Source of the DNA: Bradyrhizobium xenonodulans
GTDB taxonomy: Bacteria; Pseudomonadota; Alphaproteobacteria; Rhizobiales; Xanthobacteraceae
Length of the DNA stretch: 64,000 nt
NCBI RefSeq assembly: GCF_027594865.1
Contig: NZ_CP089391.1
Location: 1,084,501-1,148,500 of the forward strand
Reading direction: 5' to 3'
Position numbers and translations under genes: made by a program
The notes under the pieces: generated by a model
Seen by the model: the letters and a program-made list of their open reading frames with translations, nothing else
Told to the model about the DNA's origin: nothing
Databases searched by the model: none
Shown here: positions 55,771 through 64,000 of the stretch, one piece after another
How the letters are laid out: the number at the start of each line of letters is the position of its first letter
Position numbering within the stretch: the stretch's first letter is position 1

Positions 55771-56832
55771 ATGGTGGCGACGCGGATCGACTGCGACATC
55801 CACCCGGCGGTTGGCGGCACGCGCACGACGCTGCTGCCCTATCTCAGCGATCACTGGAAAGAGCAGGTGGTGAGCCGTGCCATCGACGGGCTCGATCTCA
55901 CCTCCTATCCGCCGAGCATGCCGCTGTCAGGCCGCGCCGATTGGCGGCCGAGCAACGGCGCCAAGCCGGGCTCCGATCTTGCCATGGTGCAGAAAGGCGC
56001 GTTCGAGCAACTTGGCGCCAGCCACGCGATCCTCAACGTCCTCTATGGCGCGCAGGCCGTGTTCGATGCCTACATGGCGGCCGATTTCTGCAAGGCCATC
56101 AACGACTGGATCGCCGCCGAATGGCTGTCGCGCGATCCGCGCCTGCGTGCTTCCATCGTGGTGCCGATGCAGGATCCAGATCTGGCGATCGAGGAGATCG
56201 AGCGTCGTGCCGGCGACGATCGCTTCGTCTCCATCCTGGTGCTGGCACAGGGCGAGACGCTGCTGGGGCGGCGGCATTTCTGGCCGGTCTACCGGCTCGC
56301 GGAAAAGTACAAGCTGCCGCTCGCGATCCACGCCGGCACGCAGTATCGGCAGGCACCGAGCTCGGCCGGCTGGCCGTCGCATCGCTACGAATATTACTTC
56401 GTCGAGGCGCAGGCGTTTCAGGCGCAGATATTGAGCTTGATCTATGAAGGCGTGTTCGGCAAATTCCCGGAGCTCAAGGTCGTGCTGATGGAGAGTGGCG
56501 TGAGCTGGCTGCCGGCCTTCATGTGGCGCGCCAACAAGACCTGGCGCGGCGTGCGCGTCGAGGTGCCCTGGGTCGAGCGCGAGCCGGCGGCGATCATCCG
56601 CGACAATTTCCGCGTCACCATGCAGCCGTTCGACGCGCCCTCTGATGCCCGAAGCGTCGAGGAGATCATCGACCAGATCGGCTCCGAAAAGATGTTCCTG
56701 TTCGCGTCCGACTATCCGCACTGGCAGTTCGACGGCGACGATCCGATCCCGCCGCATCTGCCGAAGAGCATCATCGACAAGATGTGCGTCGACAATCCGC
56801 TGGAGACGTTTCCGCGGCTGTCTCTGAACTAG
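55771..56832 (+). CDS. Amidohydrolase-family protein (ACMSD-like), first of a pair
   Basis: A 353-residue TIM-barrel hydrolase/decarboxylase of the amidohydrolase_2 type. The metal motif is RIDCDIHP; later ligands are IHAG (about residue 190) and FASDYPHWQFDG (Asp of the active site). Relatives include ACMS decarboxylase and gamma-resorcylate decarboxylase. It is followed after 15 bases by a homologous amidohydrolase and then a Rieske protein. The ATG at 55771 follows GAGGAAGCTC; a GTG four codons earlier overlaps this ribosome-binding site. Confidence 0.87.
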   Translation: MVATRIDCDIHPAVGGTRTTLLPYLSDHWKEQVVSRAIDGLDLTSYPPSMPLSGRADWRPSNGAKPGSDLAMVQKGAFEQLGASHAILNVLYGAQAVFDAYMAADFCKAINDWIAAEWLSRDPRLRASIVVPMQDPDLAIEEIERRAGDDRFVSILVLAQGETLLGRRHFWPVYRLAEKYKLPLAIHAGTQYRQAPSSAGWPSHRYEYYFVEAQAFQAQILSLIYEGVFGKFPELKVVLMESGVSWLPAFMWRANKTWRGVRVEVPWVEREPAAIIRDNFRVTMQPFDAPSDARSVEEIIDQIGSEKMFLFASDYPHWQFDGDDPIPPHLPKSIIDKMCVDNPLETFPRLSLN

Positions 56833-56847
56833 ATTTTGGAGGATCGC

Positions 56848-57960
56848 ATGAGTGACGTCATCGACCGCCCATTGCTCGAGGAAGAAAAGACCGCGCCAAC
56901 GCGCCTGCGCATCGTCGATTGCGACGTGCATCCGAGCCTGAGATCGACGGATGATCTCAACGAGTTCCTGCCGAAACGCTGGCAGCAGCATTTGAAGGAA
57001 TTTGGCAGCCATCTGCGGACGCCGTATCTCTTCACCACGCCCTATCCACGCTCCTCGCCGCTGATCGCGCGCCGCGATGCCTGGCCGCCGACAGGTGGGC
57101 CGCCGGGCTCCGATCTCGCCTTCATGCAGAAGCAGCATCTCGATCCGCTCGACGTCGAGTTCGGAATTCTTCAGGTGCTCGATCTCTTTATCTTTTCGCA
57201 GCAGAACCTCGAGTTCGGGGCGGCGATCCAGCGCGCCATCAACGACTGGCAGCTGGCGTTCTGGTCGCATCGCGATCCCCGCCTGAAGGCCTCGATCCTG
57301 ATCGGGCAGGATGGCGTGGACCTCGCGATTGCCGAGATCGAGCGCTGCGCCAGGATCGGCGAATACATCCAGATCAACGTCTCGCCGCGGGCCAACGAGC
57401 CGCTCGGCCGCCGCCGCTACTGGCCGATCTACGAGCGCGCCGAGGCGCTCGACCTGCCGCTCGGCATCCATGTCGGCGGCTATGGCGGCCACGCACCGAC
57501 CGGCGGCGGCTGGCCGTCTTATTATGTCGAGGAGCACCAGTCGAATGCGCATACGATTGCGGCGCAGCTTGCCAGCCTCGTCATCGAGGGGGTGCCGGAG
57601 CGGTTTCCGAAGCTGAAGATCGTCTTCATCGAGGGCGGTTTTGGCTGGATCGCGTCGGCGGTGTGGCGCATGGACCAGCACTTCGAGCGCTTCCGCAGCG
57701 AGGTGCCGCATCTCAAGCGCAAGCCGTCCGAATATGTCCGCGAAAACTTCTGGTTCACGACGCAGCCGATCGACGAGCCCGACGAGGCGCGGCACCTGCG
57801 CGCGCTGATCGAATGGGTCGGCATCGACCGTCTCTTGTTCTCGTCGGACTATCCCCACTGGGATTTCGACGATCCGCGCTTCGCCTTCAAGGCGCCGCTC
57901 ACGGAAGCCGAGCGGAGGAAAATCTTCAGCACCAATGCCCGTGCGGTCTACAAGTTCTGA
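56848..57960 (+). CDS. Amidohydrolase-family protein (ACMSD-like), second of a pair
   Basis: A 370-residue paralogue of the preceding gene: RIVDCDVHPSLRSTDD, LGIHVGGYGGHAPTGGGWPS and FSSDYPHWDFDDPRF keep the same metal and active-site positions. SPLIARRDAWPPTGGPPGSD is shared with the first copy as SGRADWRPSNGAKPGSD. The two may form a heteromer or act on successive substrates. The ATG at 56848 follows GGAGGATCGC; TTG four codons earlier lies within it. The Rieske gene starts six bases after its stop. Confidence 0.88.
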   Translation: MSDVIDRPLLEEEKTAPTRLRIVDCDVHPSLRSTDDLNEFLPKRWQQHLKEFGSHLRTPYLFTTPYPRSSPLIARRDAWPPTGGPPGSDLAFMQKQHLDPLDVEFGILQVLDLFIFSQQNLEFGAAIQRAINDWQLAFWSHRDPRLKASILIGQDGVDLAIAEIERCARIGEYIQINVSPRANEPLGRRRYWPIYERAEALDLPLGIHVGGYGGHAPTGGGWPSYYVEEHQSNAHTIAAQLASLVIEGVPERFPKLKIVFIEGGFGWIASAVWRMDQHFERFRSEVPHLKRKPSEYVRENFWFTTQPIDEPDEARHLRALIEWVGIDRLLFSSDYPHWDFDDPRFAFKAPLTEAERRKIFSTNARAVYKF

Positions 57961-57965
57961 ACCTC

Positions 57966-58379
57966 ATGGCCCGTCACATCGTTGCGTCCACCTCGGAGAT
58001 CCCGCCCGGCGGCAACAAGGTCGTCGATGTCGCCGGCCGCGATATCGTCGTGTTCCACGTCAACGGCGAGTTCTTTGCGCTCTTGAATCGCTGCCCGCAC
58101 GAGGGCGCTCCGCTGGAGAAGGCCGCCTGCGTGGCGCGGCTGACCTCGCCCGAGCCGGGCGTTTACGAGCGTTCGCGCGTCGGCGAGATGCTGCGATGTC
58201 CCTGGCACGGCTGGGAATTCGACATGCGCAACGGCCAGTCCTGGTTCGACCCGAAACGCGTCAGGGTCCGGTCATATCCCGTGGCGGTGGCGCGCGGTGA
58301 CGAGCTCCAGAAGGGCCCGTATGTTGCCGAGACGTTTCCGGTGCATGTCGAGGACAGCTATGTGATTGTCGAGGTCTGA
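57966..58379 (+). CDS. Rieske [2Fe-2S] ferredoxin-like protein
   Basis: A 137-residue soluble Rieske protein. Cluster ligands are C43-P-H45 and C78-P-W-H81 (RCPWHGWEFDMRNGQSW). The spacing between pairs is longer than in most Rieske ferredoxins because of an insert (about 52-75). It starts six bases after the second amidohydrolase, so it is likely an electron donor or partner in the same pathway. No oxygenase subunit or reductase gene is in view. Confidence 0.88.
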   Translation: MARHIVASTSEIPPGGNKVVDVAGRDIVVFHVNGEFFALLNRCPHEGAPLEKAACVARLTSPEPGVYERSRVGEMLRCPWHGWEFDMRNGQSWFDPKRVRVRSYPVAVARGDELQKGPYVAETFPVHVEDSYVIVEV

Positions 58380-58452
58380 GCCGGCATTGCCGATTGAGAT
58401 TCCAGCGCAGGTGCGTTATGGCTCTCGCGCTTTCCAGAGGCGGAGATGAGCT

Positions 58453-58659
58453 TTGTCGAAACAATCCCTGCGTGAAGAGGCCGAGCGCCTGATCCGCGAA
58501 TCGATGGAAAAGAAGACCATCGTCGTCAAGCAGGGCGATACCCGTATCGAGGCCGTCTGCGGCAAGTGCGGCGCCCCGAACCGGGTGCAGGCGCCAAAGG
58601 GCCAGAACCGCGTCAAGTTCGCCTGCAAGAATTGCGGACACCAGCAAGAGACGCTGTAG
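58453..58659 (+). CDS. Small zinc-ribbon protein
   Basis: A 68-residue protein with two CxxC pairs, VCGKCGAPN and FACKNCGHQ, 20 residues apart, a zinc ribbon. The N-terminal half is a charged helix (SLREEAERLIRESMEKKT). The start is TTG at 58453, seven bases after GGAG; there is no ATG in frame before the ribbon. The function is unknown; ribbons of this size often bind nucleic acid or partner proteins. Confidence 0.7.
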   Translation: MSKQSLREEAERLIRESMEKKTIVVKQGDTRIEAVCGKCGAPNRVQAPKGQNRVKFACKNCGHQQETL

Positions 58660-58672
58660 GGCGTGGTCGCAC

Positions 58673-58810
58673 CCTCTCCCCTTGCGGGAGAGGGTGGCTT
58701 CGCGAAGCGAAGCCGGGTGAGGGGTTCTCTCCTCACGGACAAATCGCGCCAGTTGAGAGAACCCCTCATCCGGCGCTTCGCGCCACCTTCTCCCACAAGG
58801 GGAGAGGGGA
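58673..58810. repeat. Dispersed palindromic repeat, ACCCTCTCCC type
   Basis: An inverted repeat of about 140 bases: ACCCTCTCCCCTTGCGGGAG and GGTGAGGGGTTCTCT on the left mirror AGAGAACCCCTCATC and ACCTTCTCCCACAAGGGGAG on the right. It lies between convergent genes and may also help to end both transcripts. Confidence 0.7.
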
Positions 58811-58816
58811 AAACAG

Positions 58817-59662
58817 TCACTCCCCCTCCACAAACCTCTTGAACGCATCTGCATGATCCGGGTGCCAGCGCGACAGCGGCGGGCGGTTCTCGACGATGTC
58901 GCCGGCGGCCCACAGCATGCGCTTTTCGTCGAGCGCGCGCGGCACGTCATTGTCCGGGCACAGGATGTAGAAGTCGCCGGCCTCCAGCCGTGCCAGCATG
59001 AAATCGACGGTCTGCTCCGGCGTCCAGGCGCCGGCCGGCTTCTCGGTGCGGCCCTTCGCAGTGAGGCCTGTGAACACAAAGCCGGGGATCAAGAGATGCG
59101 CGCTGATCTTGCAGTCCTTCGTATTGCGCAGCTCGTGCTGGAGCGCTTCCGTAAACGCCTTCACGCCGGCCTTGGAGACGTTGTAGGCGGGATCGCCGGG
59201 CGGCGTGGTGATGCCCTGTTTCGAGCCGGTGTTGATGATGAGGCCGGCTTTGCCGCGCGCGATCATGCCGGGTGCGAAGATGCGCGAGCCGTTGATGATG
59301 CCCCACATGTTGACGCCGACGATCCGCTGCCAGTTGTCCGGCTCGGCGAACAGCGTGCTGCCCGGCTGGATGCCGGCATTGTTCATGAGGAGATCGGTGC
59401 CGCCAAAGCGTTCGTGCACGGCACGCTCCAGTTCCGCGACGCTCTCGGCCTTGCTGACATCGGCGGCGAAGGTCATCACATGTGTGGCGGACGTGACGGA
59501 TGACAGTTTTGTTGCGGCCTCCGCCAGCCGTGCCTGATCCACGTCAGCGATGCACACCTTCATGCCGGCGCGCGCGAAGGCCGCGGCGGCAGCCAGTCCA
59601 ATGCCGGATGCGCCACCCGTGATCACGGCGACATTGTCTTTGACGATGGCGGAATGTGGCAT
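58817..59662 (-). CDS. Short-chain dehydrogenase/reductase
   Basis: A 281-residue classical SDR. The cofactor motif is TGGASGIGLAAAAAFARAG, followed by NNAGIQPG, and the active site is T-G-S ... Y-N-V-S-K-A-G (Ser, Tyr and Lys). D in CIADVD at the end of beta-2 suggests NAD(H). Substrate unknown; the nearby aldehyde dehydrogenase and OYE suggest alcohol/carbonyl chemistry. The ATG at 59662 follows CCGGAGACC. It is divergent from the aldehyde dehydrogenase gene. Confidence 0.9.
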   Translation of the reverse strand: MPHSAIVKDNVAVITGGASGIGLAAAAAFARAGMKVCIADVDQARLAEAATKLSSVTSATHVMTFAADVSKAESVAELERAVHERFGGTDLLMNNAGIQPGSTLFAEPDNWQRIVGVNMWGIINGSRIFAPGMIARGKAGLIINTGSKQGITTPPGDPAYNVSKAGVKAFTEALQHELRNTKDCKISAHLLIPGFVFTGLTAKGRTEKPAGAWTPEQTVDFMLARLEAGDFYILCPDNDVPRALDEKRMLWAAGDIVENRPPLSRWHPDHADAFKRFVEGE

Positions 59663-59846
59663 GGTTGGTCTCCGGGGGAGGGGCGCGGCCGAGCTATAAC
59701 ATGGCGCTCGCGCGACCCTGCACAAGTCGGCATGGGAGGTCTTCGTTCCACGCCGACTTTACGCCTATCCGGCACCGCTGTATTCTTATCGACCTAACGA
59801 TCCCGCCCAGATCGAACCAATCAATCATTTGACAGGGAGTGCAGCC

Positions 59847-61343
59847 ATGGCTGTGTCGCAGGCTATTCCGATCACGCGCCATCCGTTCGCCAACGGGTCC
59901 TACAAGCAGATGCTGATCGACGGGAAGTGGATCGATGCGGCCTCAGGCAAGCGCTTCGAGACCCACAATCCCGCCACCGGCGAATTGCTCGCAACAGTCG
60001 CCGAGGGCGACAAGGAAGACATCGACCGTGCGGTCGCCGCGGCCCGTCGCGCCTTCGAGGGGCCGTGGAGCAAGGTCAAGCCGTTCGAGCGGCAGAACCT
60101 GCTCTTGAAGCTTGCCGATCTCGTCGAGAAGAATTTCGACGAATTGTCGCAGCTCGACACGCTCGACATGGGCGCGCCGCTCAGCCGCACCCGCGCCTAT
60201 CGCCTCCGCGCTGTCGGCATGCTGCGCTATTACGCCGGCCAGACCACCGCGATCCATGGCGAAACCATCGAGAACTCGCTGCCCGGCGAGATATTCTCCT
60301 ACACGCTGAAGGAGCCGATCGGCGTCGTCGGCGCCATCATTCCCTGGAACGGCCCGCTCACCGCGACGATCTGGAAGATTGGGCCTGCGATCGCGACCGG
60401 CTGCACCGTGGTGCTCAAGCCGGCCGAAGAGGCGCCGCTGACCTCGCTGCGCATCGCCGAGCTGGCGATGGAAGCGGGCATTCCGCCGGGTGTCATCAAC
60501 GTCGTGCCCGGCTATGGCGAGACCGCGGGCGCTGCGCTCGCCTCACATCATGATGTCGACAAGGTCGCCTTCACCGGCTCGCATGTCACGGGCCAGTCGA
60601 TCATCCGTGCCTCCGCCGGCAACCTCAAGCGCGTCTCGCTCGAGCTCGGCGGCAAGTCGCCGGACATCGTGTTCGCGGATGCCGATCTCGATGCCGCCGT
60701 GCCGGGTGCCGCGATGGCGGTGTTCGCCAATTCGGGGCAGATCTGCAGTGCCGGCACGCGTCTGTTCGTCGAGCAGGCGATCTACGAGGAGTTCGTCGGC
60801 CGCGTCGCCGAGTTCGGCAAGAAGCTCCAGGTCGGCAACGGCCTCGATCCCAACACCCAGATCGGCCCGCTGGTGTCCGAGCAGCAGCTCGAGCGCGTCA
60901 CCGGCTATCTCGACATCGGCCAGAAGGAAGGCGCGCGCGCTCTCGCCGGCGGCGGCCGTATCACGGAAGGCGCGCTGTCGAAGGGCTTCTTCGTCTCGCC
61001 GACGGTGTTCGCAGGCGTCCAGGACAACATGCGCATCGCGCAGGAGGAGATTTTTGGTCCCGTCATCTCCGCGATCGCGTTCAAGGACATGGACGAACTG
61101 GTCAAACGCGCCAACGCCACCACGTTCGGCCTCGGCTCCGGCCTGTGGACGCGCGACGTCAGCAAGGCGCATGCGGTGGCGAAGAGCCTGCGTGCCGGTT
61201 CGGTGTGGGTCAATTGCTACCAAGCGATGGATCCGGCCGTGCCGTTCGGCGGCTACAAGATGAGCGGCTATGGCCGTGAATCCGGCAAGCAGCACGTCGA
61301 GGAATATCTCAACGTGAAGGCCGTCTGGATCAAGACGGCGTAA
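59847..61343 (+). CDS. NAD(P)-dependent aldehyde dehydrogenase
   Basis: A 498-residue ALDH. The catalytic Glu is in LELGGKSPDIVFADADL, the nucleophile Cys in FANSGQICSAGTRLF, and the cofactor loop in VAFTGSHVTGQSI. The C-terminus PFGGYKMSGYGRESGK is standard. It oxidises an unknown aldehyde to the acid and resembles betaine/phenylacetaldehyde-type class enzymes. The ATG at 59847 follows CAGGGAGTGC. Confidence 0.94.
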   Translation: MAVSQAIPITRHPFANGSYKQMLIDGKWIDAASGKRFETHNPATGELLATVAEGDKEDIDRAVAAARRAFEGPWSKVKPFERQNLLLKLADLVEKNFDELSQLDTLDMGAPLSRTRAYRLRAVGMLRYYAGQTTAIHGETIENSLPGEIFSYTLKEPIGVVGAIIPWNGPLTATIWKIGPAIATGCTVVLKPAEEAPLTSLRIAELAMEAGIPPGVINVVPGYGETAGAALASHHDVDKVAFTGSHVTGQSIIRASAGNLKRVSLELGGKSPDIVFADADLDAAVPGAAMAVFANSGQICSAGTRLFVEQAIYEEFVGRVAEFGKKLQVGNGLDPNTQIGPLVSEQQLERVTGYLDIGQKEGARALAGGGRITEGALSKGFFVSPTVFAGVQDNMRIAQEEIFGPVISAIAFKDMDELVKRANATTFGLGSGLWTRDVSKAHAVAKSLRAGSVWVNCYQAMDPAVPFGGYKMSGYGRESGKQHVEEYLNVKAVWIKTA

Positions 61344-61388
61344 GGCCTGGTCTCTCCCGCGTTCCGCGAGAGGGAATATCTGCCTTTA

Positions 61389-61421
61389 GAGGGGCGGCGC
61401 CTTTTCCGGTGGCCGCCCCTC
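61389..61421 (+). terminator. Hairpin after the aldehyde dehydrogenase gene
   Basis: GAGGGGCGGC and GCCGCCCCTC form a ten-pair stem with a 13-base loop, 46 bases after the stop. No T run follows. Confidence 0.5.
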
Positions 61422-61462
61422 GCTATATGATCCGCATCCTTCCTTAGCCATCCGGGGCCCCC

Positions 61463-62590
61463 ATGAAATTCGAGGCGTTGTTTCAACCGTTGCAGGTCGG
61501 TCCGTACAAGCTTGCGCATCGCGTCGCGCTGGCGCCGCTGACGCGCATGCGCGCCGAGCGCGAGAGCTTCTCGCCGCGGCCGCTCAACGCCGAATATTAC
61601 GGCCAGCGCGCGACAAACGGCGGCCTGCTGATCGCCGAAGCCTCGCCTGTGGTCTCACACGGCCGCGGCAACCCGGCGACGCCGGGCATCTATTCGGACG
61701 CGCAAGTAGCCGGCTGGCGCAAGGTGGTCGATGCCGTGCACGCCAAGGGCGGCATCATTTTTCTTCAGCTCTGGCATGTCGGCCGCGTCTCGCATTCCTC
61801 CTTTCATGGCGGTGCGCTGCCGGTCTCGGCCTCCGCGATTGCGATCAAGGCCGAGGGCATGAAGGCGATGACGGCCGACGGCAAGATCGCCGATTACGAG
61901 ACGCCGCGCGCGCTGGAGACGGACGAGGTCAAGGGCATCGTCGAGGCGTTCCGGCAGGGCGCGAAGAACGCGCTCGCCGCCGGGTTCGACGGCGTCGAAA
62001 TCCACGGCGCCAACGGCTATCTGCTCGAGCAATTTTTGCAATCGCGCAGCAACCAGCGCACCGATCAATACGGCGGTTCAATCGAGAACCGCGCGCGGCT
62101 GCTGCTCGACGTCACGCAAGCCGCGATCGACGTCTGGGGTGCGAACCGCGTCGCCGTGCGGCTGTCGCCGCATGGCATCGCCAATGATTCCGGCGAGCCC
62201 GATCCGATGCCGCTCTACACGCACGTCGTGAAGGCGCTCGACAAGCTCGGCCTCGCCTATCTCCACTTCATCGAGCCGCGCTCCTCAGGCGCCGGCCGCG
62301 CCGACGTCCACTGGGAGAACGTGCCGTCGGCGATGGTGCTGTTCCGCCAATACAACAGCGGTGTGCTGATGACGGCCGGCGGCTTCACCGGCGAGACCGC
62401 AAACGCCGCGATCGCCGATGGCCACGCCGACATCATCGCGTTCGGCCGCATTTTCATCTCCAACCCCGATCTGCCGCGGCGCCTGGAGCACGGTTATCCG
62501 ATCACGCCGTATAATCGTGCGACGTTCTATGGCGGCGAAGAGAAGGGGTACACGGATTATCCTGTTTATGACGAGCTGACGCCGGCCTGA
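61463..62590 (+). CDS. Old Yellow Enzyme family alkene reductase
   Basis: A 375-residue FMN enzyme of the NemA/OYE type that reduces activated alkenes or nitro-esters with NAD(P)H. LAHRVALAPLTRMRAE, LQLWHVGRVSHSSFHGG, EIHGANGYLLEQFLQ and TDQYGGSIENRARLLL are conserved; the substrate-binding pair is H-G-A-N. FGRIFISNPDLPRRLEHGYP closes the barrel. The ATG at 61463 gives the standard N-terminus FEALFQPLQVGPYKLAHR. It starts 119 bases after the ALDH. Confidence 0.94.
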   Translation: MKFEALFQPLQVGPYKLAHRVALAPLTRMRAERESFSPRPLNAEYYGQRATNGGLLIAEASPVVSHGRGNPATPGIYSDAQVAGWRKVVDAVHAKGGIIFLQLWHVGRVSHSSFHGGALPVSASAIAIKAEGMKAMTADGKIADYETPRALETDEVKGIVEAFRQGAKNALAAGFDGVEIHGANGYLLEQFLQSRSNQRTDQYGGSIENRARLLLDVTQAAIDVWGANRVAVRLSPHGIANDSGEPDPMPLYTHVVKALDKLGLAYLHFIEPRSSGAGRADVHWENVPSAMVLFRQYNSGVLMTAGGFTGETANAAIADGHADIIAFGRIFISNPDLPRRLEHGYPITPYNRATFYGGEEKGYTDYPVYDELTPA

Positions 62591-62633
62591 CTTGCCGTCA
62601 TTCCGGGGCGACGCGAAGCGTTGGGAGACTTCC

Positions 62634-63137
62634 ATGGCCAAAGCCGCAGCCGCCGCAGGAATCGCCACCGGGCAATGCCTCTGCGGCAAGGTCACCTTCG
62701 AGATCGACATTCCTGCGCGCTGGGCCTGGCACGATCATTCCGCCGCGAGCCGCCGCGCGCACGGCGCGGCTTATGCGACCTATGTCGGAAGCTGGAAGAA
62801 GCGCTTTCGCATCACCTCAGGCAAGACCGCGCTCACCCGCTACGAGGACAAGGCAACGAAGACCGCGCGCAGCTTCTGCTCCCATTGCGGCACGCCGATC
62901 GCCTATGAGCGCCCGCGCGGCCCGCACATGGTCAACATCCCCCGCGCCCTGTTCAAGGAGCGCACCGGCCGCCAGCCGCTCTACCACATCGCGATCGAAG
63001 AGCTGCAGGAATGGGCCTATACCGGCGAGCCGCTGGTGCCGCTGAAGGGCTTTCCCGGCGTGGTCTGGCAGCGCTCGAAAAAGAAGAAGCGGGCCGGCGG
63101 CGAGGATCCGTTCGAGCTGGGGCGCGAGGAGATGTAG
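62634..63137 (+). CDS. GFA-family protein lacking the central cysteine motif
   Basis: A 167-residue member of the GFA family. The first pair (C-L-C-G-K-V) and the last pair (C-S-H-C-G-T-P) are present, but the middle C-x-C-x-x-C of active relatives is replaced by A-W-H-D-H-S-A-A-S-R-R-A-H-G. Histidines may take over metal binding or only one zinc is kept. A C-terminal extension (from about residue 100) ends in K-K-K-K-R. The ATG at 62634 follows GGGAG. It lies 43 bases after the OYE gene. Confidence 0.85.
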   Translation: MAKAAAAAGIATGQCLCGKVTFEIDIPARWAWHDHSAASRRAHGAAYATYVGSWKKRFRITSGKTALTRYEDKATKTARSFCSHCGTPIAYERPRGPHMVNIPRALFKERTGRQPLYHIAIEELQEWAYTGEPLVPLKGFPGVVWQRSKKKKRAGGEDPFELGREEM

Positions 63138-63150
63138 AGCGCGCCGCGCA

Positions 63151-63300
63151 CTCTGCTCTCGTGCCCCGGACGCAGCGCAGCACCTCTTCGGTGGTGCGCT
63201 GAGCCGGGGCCCATGCACCAGCGGGTGCGGTGCCTGTTTCCGGGTCCCGGCTCAGCGTCGCACCGCTCCGCGCTGCGCCGCGTCCGGGACATGAGAGCGC
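63151..63300. repeat. Dispersed palindromic repeat, TGCCCCGGACGC type
   Basis: About 150 bases of nested inverted repeats: GCTCTCGTGCCCCGGACGC on the left and GCGTCCGGGACATGAGAGC on the right, with inner GTGGTGCGCTGAGCCGGGG mirrored by CCCGGCTCAGCGTCGCAC. It matches the dispersed palindromes typical of Bradyrhizobium and lies between two genes on the same strand. Confidence 0.7.
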
Positions 63301-63410
63301 AGTTTGCCGCTCCGGCGCAACGCAGCCATGACCGCGCTCCATTGCGTGCCTCCCAAAACTTCGGCCATCATGTGCTCGTCCTTGCGGCAACGTCCGCTCC
63401 TGGAGGAAAC

Positions 63411-64000
63411 ATGAAGAACAAGATCACCGGCCGCTCTGCCTTTCTCGCGCTGCTCAAGGACGAGGGCATCACGCATCTGTTCGGCAACCCCGGCACCACC
63501 GAGTTGCCGATCATGCATGCGCTGAAGGATCATCCCGATCTCACCTATGTAATGGCGATGCAGGAGAGCCTGGTGGTCGCGATCGCCGACGGCTACAGCC
63601 GCGCCTCGGGAAAGCTCGTGGCCTGCAACGTCCATGTCGCGCCCGGCCTCGGCAACGCGATGGGCTCGCTCTACAACGCGCAGTTCACGGGCACGCCGAT
63701 GATCCTCACGGCCGGCCAGCAGGAGCAGGGCCATGGCCTGATGGAGCCGGTGCTGTATGGCCCGCTGGTGCGTATGGCCGAGCCGCTGGTGAAATGGGCG
63801 GTCGAGGTGACACGGCTGGAAGATCTGCCGCGCATCGTGCGGCGCGCCGCCAAGGTCGCGATGACACCGCCGACGGGGCCGGTGTTCATCTCGCTTCCGG
63901 GCGACATCCTCAACAGCGAGGCCGGCATCGATCTCGGCCGCTCCACCCGCATCGACGCGCGCACAAGACCGTCGGATGAAGCACTCAGGGCCTTTGCCGC
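63411..64000 (+). CDS. ThDP-dependent enzyme, benzoylformate-decarboxylase-like (5' part)
   Basis: The gene runs off the window end; 196 codons are visible. The N-terminal pyrimidine-binding domain shows THLFGNPGTTELPIMHAL and the catalytic glutamate in MAMQESLVVAIADGYSRAS. LHV-type segments VACNVHVAPGLGNAMGSLYN and LTAGQQEQGHGLMEPVLYGP fit benzoylformate decarboxylase and related aromatic 2-oxoacid decarboxylases. The ATG at 63411 has GGAGG seven bases upstream. The C-terminal ThDP domain is outside the window, so the reaction is provisional. Confidence 0.85.
   Translation, partial: MKNKITGRSAFLALLKDEGITHLFGNPGTTELPIMHALKDHPDLTYVMAMQESLVVAIADGYSRASGKLVACNVHVAPGLGNAMGSLYNAQFTGTPMILTAGQQEQGHGLMEPVLYGPLVRMAEPLVKWAVEVTRLEDLPRIVRRAAKVAMTPPTGPVFISLPGDILNSEAGIDLGRSTRIDARTRPSDEALRAFA

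Noticed and set aside
55927..57858. A 643-codon minus-strand frame across both amidohydrolase genes.
   Set aside because: It spans two clear genes and their spacer on the other strand, and its translation is antisense-like.

Overview
The window is GC-rich, densely coded chromosomal DNA of a Bradyrhizobium-like alphaproteobacterium (Nitrobacteraceae). This rests on several independent signs: a small heat-shock gene behind a sigma-32-type promoter and a ROSE-type RNA thermometer, the cell-cycle adaptor regulator cpdR, a probable suhB/alpha-r8-family small RNA, many solute-binding proteins, and several families of dispersed palindromic repeats between genes. I see no integrase, transposase, phage gene or CRISPR array. 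The assignment is by pattern recognition only.

Layout. 0-10 kb: the end of a carboxymuconolactone-decarboxylase-like gene, kdsD, an outer-membrane beta-barrel protein and the glutamate synthase pair gltB-gltD with a candidate sigma-54 promoter. 10-24 kb: secreted proteins, two alpha/beta hydrolases, the heat-regulated small Hsp, a large membrane-anchored di-heme cytochrome c peroxidase-like protein, a class III cyclase with TPRs, transporters, a LysR regulator and a hisN-type phosphatase. 24-30 kb: a small RNA, N-formylglutamate amidohydrolase, cpdR, tRNA-Val(GAC), an unrecognised 432-residue protein, RidA and an enolase-superfamily enzyme. 30-42 kb: a cyclase with a c-type-haem sensor domain, a branched-chain-type binding protein, an esterase-like protein lacking its nucleophile, an amine-oxidase-like flavoprotein, a DUF3606 protein, and a DUF4173 membrane protein / response regulator / histidine kinase operon. 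42-50 kb: a membrane-anchored GH3 enzyme, a Tat-exported peptide-type binding protein, a LysR/peroxiredoxin-like divergent pair, dihydropyrimidinase, and a TetR gene divergent from a PspA-like/YiaA-like stress operon with three perfect operators between them.

50.4-55.6 kb holds the most unusual locus: five genes joined by four consecutive ATGA overlaps, encoding a GNAT-like acyltransferase, a ThiF/E1-like adenylyltransferase, a multi-pass membrane protein, a second GNAT-like protein and an Acg-type nitroreductase. Such tight coupling suggests one biochemical system, possibly making or modifying a small molecule or peptide; its product is unknown. 55.7-64 kb: two amidohydrolases with a Rieske ferredoxin, a zinc-ribbon protein, an SDR, an aldehyde dehydrogenase, an Old Yellow Enzyme, a GFA-like protein lacking its central cysteines, and the start of a benzoylformate-decarboxylase-like ThDP enzyme. 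This looks like aromatic or carbonyl-compound catabolism.

Several genes probably start inside their longest open frame. Starts were chosen by Shine-Dalgarno spacing and family N-termini.
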